A stretch of 64,000 nt of DNA from Membranipora membranacea. Lineage: Eukaryota > Bryozoa > Gymnolaemata > Cheilostomatida > Membraniporidae. Positions 56,600-64,000 of this stretch are shown here, piece by piece. Location of the stretch: NCBI GenBank assembly GCA_914767715.1, contig OU612068.1, positions 8,556,001-8,620,000 of the forward strand, in the 5' to 3' direction. Numbering within the stretch: position 1 is the stretch's first letter; each line of letters opens with the position of its first letter. The notes under the pieces are model-generated. The model was not told the origin of the DNA. It did no database searches and was given only the letters and a program-made list of their open reading frames with translations. The position numbers and the translations under genes are program-made.

Positions 56600-56948
56600 A
56601 AAGAGAAAATATTTGAGGGGTCAATGCACACTTAATTAAGCATGAGCTTGCTGACCACTGGCCTCATCCTAGTGACAGTCACTCCAGACAAAGATGGGCA
56701 GGGTGCAAAGCACTATCAGGTTATATTGAGTGCAAGGCCATTAAAGTGGACTGTTACAGCCCAGTCAGACCCATCTCACCTGGGCAATTCGCAGGTGAGA
56801 GCTATAGAGAAAGTGAATCTTAGAAAAGAGGCATTCAGTTGTGCCAGAGTCAAAACAATTGCTGGCAAAAGATGCTGGCAAAAGATGTCAAGTACTGTTC
56901 CAGTATAATTGCACAGCAGTCGACCGTGCTGGGATATCAATTATCCAG
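56600..56948 (+). pseudogene. Receptor extracellular exon, copy E-3
   Basis: Longest E copy: LILVTVTPDKDGQGAKHYQV, LKWTVTAQSDPSHLGNSQVR, then VNLRKEAFSCARVKTIAGK, in one frame. A TAA at 56633-56635 replaces a Lys codon of E-1, and a 1-nt shift precedes the CCAG|GTGAAT end. A second frame reads QYNCTAVDRAG, reminiscent of the Y-x-C-x-A-x-x-x-x-G end of an Ig domain, but it is not in register with the first. Homology to the 0.4- and 2.3-kb copies is clear; the fold is not. Confidence 0.55.
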
Positions 56949-57109
56949 GTGAATAATCTGGTCGGTTCAGCCGTAGAGTGTTCCTGTGGCAATCACCAAA
57001 ATGTGTTCCGAACTGGTTGGCATCAGCTACCTGTGGGACAGTGGAGGACAACTGAATGCTTGGTTGTTTTGTGCCGCCAATCTGGGGCAAATGTTTAAAA
57101 TTAATAATT

Positions 57110-57640
57110 GTGATAAAGTAATTTCTTAAAACTAAACATTGCAATTGTTTCTTCTTTCAATAATCTACCCTTATTAATAAGCTTGTTGAGCAATTTAATC
57201 GTTCAAATCAGGGATTATCCAATAAATATTTTTTAATTTGATTGTAACATTACATCATTTTGTTCTCTAGAGCTCTGCAAATTTAGCCTCTGCACAGTCC
57301 TATGATAACAACATCTAAGGTATTTTGTCTTTTAGCTAACAGAATAGTTTGTCCTTTAAAGTTACATGACATGTCTGGAAAAATACTATCAAATATACTT
57401 TAGTTCCATTAGAAATTTTATGGTTTTTGTGTCTTTAACCTCTTTTGGCACTATGTGAAAAGAATTATCTATTATAATAAAAAGGACTGCCAATAAACAT
57501 GTTGGAAACAAATTCATTGCAATACTTTATTTTATATGTATATTATTCTTATATTTATCTCAGCGACTTCTGCTCCTTCGCTATTATCCTCTTACTTTCA
57601 ACGTAATTTACGCTCCATTAATGATCTTGTTTGGAATGCA
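57110..57640 (+). repeat. Intron between E-3 and TM-6
   Basis: TTCAAATCAGGGATTATCCA and AGAGCTCTGCAAATTTAGCC match the minus-strand left cluster (about 0.03-0.13 and 1.93-2.05 kb), confirming duplication of the entire E-intron-TM unit. Confidence 0.55.
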
Positions 57641-57649
57641 ATGTCAATG

Positions 57650-57997
57650 ATTACTTTGCATCTATCTGTGTTCTAGCATTCTTAACCACGCTATCAGGGA
57701 ACCTGATATTTTGTTTAAAATGCAAAAACAATGAGTACTATACGTGTGATGATGAAAAACAAAAGCAATCTCAACAAATGCATAGAAAACGGAAGAAACA
57801 CTAAAAACGATCTAGAGGAAGAACCAGATCCTCAGCCTACAGACAGAAAAAGTCTGGAGGATTAGGGAGATCTGACGCAGCCTTATGTGCTACTCAAACT
57901 GAACTTCCTAAGCCACAAGGCTGCTCATTTTATATCAACAGAGCCTTGGGCCGCCACAAAGACTGAGCTACATTCTAATCAAGCCTCCTGTCTTAGG
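57650..57997 (+). pseudogene. Receptor TM exon, copy TM-6
   Basis: Helix ICVLAFLTTLSGNLIFCLKC, then NEYYTCDDEK, MHRKRKKH and a stop (TAA). The distal part SSAYRQKKSGGLGRSDAALC, ELPKPQGCSFYINRALGRHK and another stop follow. An in-helix Asn (SGNL) is unusual. Ends near CTTAG|GTAGGG. Partner tail, T-d, is 5 kb downstream because of inserted elements. Confidence 0.6.
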
Positions 57998-58229
57998 TAG
58001 GGATAAAAATTTCTATGAAAATCGTACAAATTTTTGAGACTGGTTTTTTTTTTCACCTTTATTGATGCATGCCAGACGTAAATTTTCTATTGTTTTATTC
58101 TAACATTTTTTTGTTGTTCTTACCTTTGCCCCTTTGGCAACATTTGGAAATCATAACATTATGAAACGATAAGGACTGCGAATAAAACCGCTAAAAACAA
58201 ATCAATTGCCTCACAGTCTCAAATTTTTA

Positions 58230-58840
58230 GACTTTTTTATTCATCTCAGTGACTTGCGCCACTTCGCTATTGTCTCCCCCTAAAAGCTGAATATATATAC
58301 AAACAGTTCGAACGTCGTGCCGTACAGGGTGGCCGCCTTGACATGCACAGGGCCATGTCATGCTGGCACAATCAAAATTGAAAACATGCCACTTTATTGG
58401 CATCGGCCATGGTTTTCTGATGTTTTGATCTAAAAAAACTGAAAACCTTGGCAAAAACCATGATAAAAAACAGTGTTTATGATTAACAAGTCTCGACATT
58501 TATCAAGAGTGTCTGTCTCGGCGAGACGAGACAGTGTCTTGAGGGGGACAACTCTCACGAGACCGAGACTTTGCCATCACTATAGAGCGCTCAGCGATGC
58601 TGTCAAAGTCTGCCTATCATGAACTCATCATGCCTGAAATGAAAAATGATGTTACTATTGAAAGATAGCAGAGATAGTGAACCTGAAGCAATCAACAAGA
58701 AATATCGCTTTGAAGATGCAGAAAGCTAGGGAGATTGAAGAAGAATATCAGGACAAGCTTACTCAGAAATCAACCAGCATTCCCGATATTCCACCACAAA
58801 TGACAAAAATACACAGCATAGGACACCCTTGAATGCCTTT
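58230..58840. other. No recognised gene
   Basis: The start is receptor intron repeat; the rest shows no supported feature. The following frame at 58851-59159 is the second coiled-coil fragment. Confidence 0.3.
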
Positions 58841-59390
58841 GGCATAATCAATGTATTGGAGAAAAAAAGTACAGGATCTATCCAATGAAAAAAGCAGTCT
58901 CAGTTATAAGCTAAGGCTGATGAATAGGCACAAAAAATGGCTATATGACCAGCTTCAAGAGCCGCCCGACATAGTTTGTGTGCTGGCACATCACAGAAAA
59001 ACAACAACATCCCCTGAGAGGCCGCAGATAAATTGGGCAAAGCAAGATCTCTACAAAAAACACGCAATAATGATGATGAACCATTATTACCGTCAAGGTC
59101 ATTGTCGTATAATAAAAAAGGGGTTGACATCATTGCCAATAATGATGAATCTTGAGTGACTAGCTCTCTCAAAATGGCCTTCTGAGCTGTTTGAAAAGTC
59201 TTCAGCCAGCAAGGTGATGCAACAGAGCAGCACTCTACCTAAACCAATAGGAGGTATCAAATGTGTACCATTATTTATCGCAGATGAAACACTTGTGCAT
59301 GGTCAAAGGTTATCAATAGTATGGTTAGCAACTGCCTATGTAGGAATGTTGAGAAGAATTAGGCAAGACAAATTAGTTTGAGATGCAGCG
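58840..59390 (+). pseudogene. Coiled-coil fragment, second copy
   Basis: INVLEKKVQDLSNEKSSLSY and KLRLMNRHKKWLYDQLQEPP form a likely heptad segment. Further on, VPLFIADETLVHG and RLSIVWLATAYVGMLRRIRQ follow in another frame. The same two segments occur in the same order at 55.7-56.0 kb. Confidence 0.4.
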
Positions 59391-59819
59391 AACATAATTA
59401 TTGAAATTTTGAGATGACAAACTCTACAAAGCTGATTCCCTTTTAGACAAGAGAAAATCACGGATATTGATCAAACGTTTTGGTAACATGACAGTTTGCT
59501 GAACCGTTTATAATTGATTATCGTTTCAAGTAAGACTTCTGCAAATAGAGTGCAATGAAGGCCAATAAAAGTGTTCGAAAAACAATTCCATTGAATTACT
59601 TCCTTATAAATTCACACACTTTTTTTATTCATCTTATCTAATGGTCTAAACACACTTGGAGGTTGTGTAGCGGAGCGGCTGCGGTAATAACCGCGCGGAC
59701 CATGCGCAGCTATTTTTTGGATCCGCTCTTTAAATATTTGTCCGATGGGAAGTGTTAATTATTTAAATATTTTGGTCATGTGGTACAAACTTGTCACGTG
59801 AATAATTCGTGGCAAAACA

Positions 59820-59990
59820 ATGGCATACTTCAGAAAAAGAAAGATTGCTTGTGCTGTTGCCTTGGCTGCTGCAGTTGCTGAGAATGATGAGGCAGCAAGT
59901 AAGGTCAAAAGGACGTGGTGGGTACACCCAGTACTGGTAGAGAGAGAAGAGAGTAACAGCTGGCATAGGCTGACTCAACAACTAAGACAA
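59820..59990 (+). pseudogene. Harbinger transposase N-terminal part
   Basis: MAYFRKRKIACAVAL, an Ala-rich helix, then KRTWWVHPVLVEREESNSWH and RLTQQLRQ. The R-x-W-W-V-x-P...L...LR pattern is the usual start of Harbinger nuclease proteins. The hydrophobic run that follows (LFVFLLHILVLFLLCYILI) is probably out-of-frame or intronic. Confidence 0.65.
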
Positions 59991-60948
59991 GTTTCCCTGA
60001 TTTGTTCGATAGGACTTTTCGTTTTTCTACTACACATTTTGGTACTCTTCTTACTTTGCTATATCCTTATATAACAAAACAGAACACTCACTTTAGGATA
60101 TCAATACCGCCAGAGATGGGCAAGCCACTGGTGAATCCCTCACCACTCTGTGTTTCTTCTTTTCAGAATAGGTAGGTCATAAACTGATATCGAAAACCAC
60201 AAGCTGGAGTCCTCATATATAATACCTCATACTTAGTTAACAGAATATGAAGGTACAGTCACCCTATTGTCATCCTACCAATCGTTCTGATTGTATCTGT
60301 CTCATGTCCCTGCCAAAGCACTAAGTCAATTCCACCCACATGCCTAGTACAGTAACCTGAGCTAGAAGAGGCAGTGTTGCTTGTCCTGCATAGTAACCGG
60401 GAACCAAGTAACTACTAAGTTTAGAACATGTTGGGTTTGAGGATCATATTTTAGAAAGAAACAGGTCTGTAGATATGTCAGCCCATCACCATACATAAAG
60501 ACGGTTATGCTTGTCACATCTATGTATCCGCACATGGTCAGATTGTCATAGACCGAGGATATGGTGGTTCCATAGTGAATGAGCTATTAGATACACCTCA
60601 GGAATGGAAAAATGTGGCAGAAGGCTTTTCTGAGCGATGGGATTTCCCTTAATGTATCGGTAAGTTATGTACAGACTCTTGTGAGAGTACCAGCTTCAGC
60701 CTCACATGTGGCTGTTATTTGATAAAAGACATGTAGATATTTCTCAATGGTTCATGAATTGTGAAAAGAACCAGCCGAGACCCACCAAGTAATCAGGATC
60801 ATTTTTTCTACATCTTGTTGCACAACTGAGATTCTGATTTAACTATGACAGTTTCAAACCTAATCTTGTAACTTTGAACCATAGGACTATCTGCAAGCTA
60901 CCTCAAACAAATATTTTGCCCTTTACAATGCCTTCTACCTTATCGATT

Positions 60949-61170
60949 TTGTAGGTGCAATTGATGGTAAGCACGTAGCTATAAAAGCTCCTCCAAACTT
61001 ACAAGTCACGGAACAGTTCGGTGCTAATGGTTGTGTGCGACAGCACGTATAAGTACCTATATGTCGGTGTGGGGACACCTGGGAAGTGGTCGGATGGAGG
61101 GGTGTTCAATCAGTGCACGCTGGGTACAAGGTTGACTGATGGAGTGATGGGATTACCTGAACCATAATCA
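60949..61170 (+). pseudogene. Harbinger DDE domain remnant
   Basis: After a TTTTGTAG acceptor-like site: GAIDGKHVAIKAPPNLQVTE (catalytic Asp in the G-x-I-D-G motif), then in other frames YKYLYVGVGTPGKWSDGGVF (second Asp, in the SDGGVF motif). The third acidic residue was not located. Frameshifts break it. Confidence 0.75.
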
Positions 61171-61359
61171 TTAGAAGGTTAGTTAGATTCGGTGGTTAGG
61201 ATAAAAATGTGTTTAATCTTAGCGCTGTCATGAGAGGCATACAATTCTAAAAATGATGATGTAATTGTGTGATTTTCAGAGCTAAAAATAATCTGAATTC
61301 ACCAATGTGTTCATAGTTAATAAATCTAATTAGGTGTGTTTAGACCATTAGATTATCTA

Positions 61360-62980
61360 AAAAGCTATTAAATATAGACAAGAGAACAATAAATGAAGCA
61401 AATATCCGAGATAACACTGCAAAACTGATTCTCACCCTTTACAACAGGGCGAGAATCGCAATCTCAGAATGTAGAAATGTCTGATGACATATAACCGCAT
61501 TAAGAATGCTAACCACCAACCGGATTGCAAAGAGAGCTAACCATCAAAGGGAATGCCGATGATGCTAAAATAGTAGGTCACTACGGCTATGCAAGCTACG
61601 AGCATATGTGATCACGTCACGTATTGAACATTGCCGATATGGAGCAGATTTTTGCAACAGCACGGATAAATCTGGTTTAGTGGTACATACAAAAATAACA
61701 ATGTCCAATGCGAAAACAGTGAAGAGGTCCACAAATAACTTTTATCACACAACCAATACCATATTAGTGAATCACACAAGAACCTTCACATGGAACATTG
61801 ATTTTTTCATGCATGTCTATCAAAATATCATGTCGGAGATCCCGTGCAGAAGTCTTATGTGTTGAATGACTATATAAAGTCAGCCGGCAAGGATGCCCTT
61901 CAAGAACTAAGAGAAGAGAGGGTGATACCGTCAAGAATGATGACGGCATCAGAATGTCACTAGTGAAAATTCTAGATGTAAAAGACAAACTGATATATGG
62001 TGTGCTCTATCATCCTCCTGGCTTGCGAAAAGACCAGAAAGATCATACATACAATATTTCCATGATACATCAACAGACCATCAAACGAACATAAGTCAGA
62101 TTGACAGGAATTAAGTAGTGCACAATGGCCAGCATTTGTCTTGGCAGCATAGATGCTATGCTGCTGCTGCTCTCGGGTTTAACAAGGGAATTGGTTGGGT
62201 GGAGGACTTCCTGGAGGAAGTTTACGGCACAAGCACTGGGACACAATCAAAGCTATATTTCAGGTTAGTTCTGATTTTTTTTTTAAACTTTGGCTGAGTG
62301 ACAGTAAATAATGCTTATCAGAGAGCGCACAAATATAATTTTGGGTCTGAGTAATCTTAGATTTGAGCTGTGTTTTTGCATGCAGGCCTGGCAGACTTTG
62401 GCTATTATGTGACTAGCCAAACCAGAAATTCATAGCTCTTTTGCTTTACTTCTCAATGAATGCTGAGAAAACATGTGGCGCTCATGCAGGCGAAAGAGAT
62501 GACGCAGAAATGAATAGCACAGAAATACTCCTCAACGAAATCAAACAATAACAAGACGCAGACTAATTTGTGATCTTTCTTTGAAACACATTGGTACGAG
62601 GGGCTGACACACATTGGTGTACACAGATTGATTCCTGCTGCTATTGTTTATTTTTGCTGTATAAGTGTGGATCAGCAGTTACACTGTGTGTTTTCTCCCT
62701 CAATTATTGTTCAATTCCAGTCGCAATTCAGTTCCTTAAAAATTTGGGATAACCCCCTCTTTGATCAGGTGTGTACAACTTCCGATTGATTGTATTCAAG
62801 AACAACTTTTTGAAGTACATCAAAAATTAACAACTTGCAAACCGATCCCCTCTTACTTGCACACAAATACTTCTTCGAGATTATTGCCTCTCTTCGTGTA
62901 TTCCAAAAATTCCAGTTCACATACACTACAGATTTTATTTCATTAATTTTATACCACACAAATTTATATTACTTCATGTC
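61360..62980. other. No recognised gene
   Basis: Short frames at 61608 and 62761 lack motifs. From about 62.8 kb the sequence matches the intron before T-c (AAAATTCCAGTTCACATACA), so it is receptor intron. Confidence 0.35.
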
Positions 62981-62990
62981 CGCTTTCCAA

Positions 62991-63230
62991 CTTGGCGGAT
63001 GAGTGGGTACCAGCCCAACATAGGATATGTTACACCGATTAATCAAAAAGAGATGGAGAGATTATGTAATTGTCATTTTCTAGAAGGGAACAGGATCTGG
63101 TGGGGATGGAGTGGCAGAGAGCAGCAGCTGTGGTTAAGGGAAAAGAGGAAGAAGGCACACAACAACTAGGAATGCACAGCAGGGGTATGAACAGCTAGAC
63201 AGAAACTGTTTAAAGATAAGCAACTTCCAC
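62991..63230 (+). pseudogene. Receptor cytoplasmic tail exon, copy T-d (truncated)
   Basis: Matches T-c from MSGYQPNIGYVTPINQKE through a Gly/Ser segment to QQGYEQLDRN, in shifting frames with stops. It then leaves homology before the ITAM. The splice acceptor AG of T-c (TTCCAG) is AA here (TTTCCAA, 62989-62990). Remainder to 64 kb shows no gene. Confidence 0.65.
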
Positions 63231-64000
63231 ACTGATTCCGCTAGCTTCTTGCACACCCAATTCATCTATGATCTATGTCACCTCTTCGGTATCCAACTTC
63301 TGATGATCAGGAATATGTTCCAACCAGAAAAATGGGAATCAGAGCTACATAGCCCTCCTCCACTGGCCGAATTACCACAAAGTCTTGAGCAGGCAGCGAA
63401 TGCTTAAAAATACAAGGCATATAAGGGTGTGCTGTGGCTCACCAAAGAGTCAGCAAAAACAACAAACATCGTCAAATTGTTAGGAGTGACTGCCAAGAAT
63501 AGTAAGGGAAAACCACCAAATCTTTAAAGATAATAATGGATGTAAAAAAAAACTAAGGAATGCAACTATAACTCATTCTCTCCAAGGAGAGTGCTGAATG
63601 ATTTAATCGTAGTCAAAAATCTCGACCTTAGGACACCTCAAGTCGCATAACATGTGACTTGAGGTTATATTATTATAACTTTGTTCAACGCAATAACAGG
63701 CTGCTGAAAGCAGAAGTGTCCTCAATGACGTGGATTCAAAGAAAACAGATTTTCAACAGAAATAATTCCTATTAATTATTGATACAGTACTACAACTTTT
63801 CTCTTCCAATGTCATGATTGTCTTATTGTACAGATATGAAACTTGGAAGATGACAAATGATGCCCTACGCGAACTCGAAGTCTTCCACCTAGACTGCTGT
63901 TGTCGGATTTTAAAGCTGTACTGGTGGCCAAAGACATCCAATGTGGAAGTGTGCACAGTGTCGACAGCACCCAGTGTCTCAGATGATTGAAGTGAGGAGA

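Larger units (their letters stand above)
59637..61352 (+). mobile_element. PIF/Harbinger-type transposon, 1.7 kb, decayed
   Basis: Inverted ends TCTAATGGTCTAAACACAC on both sides, flanked by TTA (59634-59636 and 61353-61355), the target duplication typical of PIF/Harbinger. The plus-strand transposase remnants inside agree. It lies between the decayed receptor exons TM-6 and T-d. No Myb-like second ORF seen. Confidence 0.85.

Overview
The window is AT-rich eukaryotic DNA with GT..AG introns, AATAAA poly(A) signals, tRNA-derived SINEs, foldback MITEs, a Ty3/gypsy-type LTR retrotransposon and several DNA transposons. This fits an invertebrate metazoan. Arrays of ITAM-bearing transmembrane receptor genes are best known among invertebrates from the allorecognition complex of the hydrozoan Hydractinia, so a cnidarian is my leading guess; a sponge or another invertebrate is not excluded. 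Few genes are intact. Most coding traces are exons of one repeated receptor family, or broken mobile elements.

The receptor family has three recognisable modules. E is an extracellular exon ending at a conserved CAG|GTGAAT donor. TM is an exon carrying one membrane helix and a basic juxtamembrane stretch. T is the terminal cytoplasmic exon. E copies lie at 0.4-0.7, 2.3-2.4 (minus) and 56.6-56.95 kb (plus). TM copies lie at 1.4-1.6, 5.8-6.1, 6.4-7.1, 23.04-23.27 (minus), 27.76-28.11 and 57.65-58.0 kb (plus). T copies lie at 2.74-3.24, 22.09-22.62 (minus), 28.66-29.17 and 62.99-63.23 kb (plus). The pair at 22.09-23.27 kb is an intact TM+T gene end. The pair at 27.76-29.17 kb is its inverted duplicate and has an intact tail but a broken TM exon. 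Both tails encode a textbook ITAM, YxxL-x8-YxxL. The other copies are pseudogenes with independent lesions.

Layout. 0-7.1 kb: minus-strand receptor exons, with a SAP-domain gag-like retroelement between a TM and a T exon. 9-15.4 kb: minus-strand remains of a Mutator-like (PF20700-type) transposase with a YqaJ nuclease. 15.96-16.94 kb: three minus-strand exons in consistent phase from an unrecognised gene. 17.1-20.3 kb: SINE, hairpins, a ~167-bp tandem repeat and a foldback element. 20.7-29.2 kb: the divergent receptor pair. 31-35 kb: non-coding tandem and segmental repeats. 36.47-36.79 kb: a TA-flanked MITE containing a tRNA-like sequence. 37.6-41 kb: a triplicated ~1-kb unit with exon-like minus-strand segments.

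41.66-54.33 kb: a defective LTR retrotransposon whose 5' LTR is split by a 5.55-kb DNA transposon (33-bp TIRs, 4-bp target duplication AACT). The transposon gene is itself split by a large inverted repeat. 54.6-55.5 kb: a deleted plus-strand relative of that transposase. 56.6-63.2 kb: a decayed plus-strand receptor gene with a PIF/Harbinger element (TTA target duplication) in the intron before its tail exon.

The likely biological core is a multigene family of ITAM-signalling receptors undergoing birth-and-death evolution by tandem and inverted duplication in TE-rich DNA. That the ligand is allogeneic or microbial is inference. Intact extracellular exons for the best-preserved copies were not found here.
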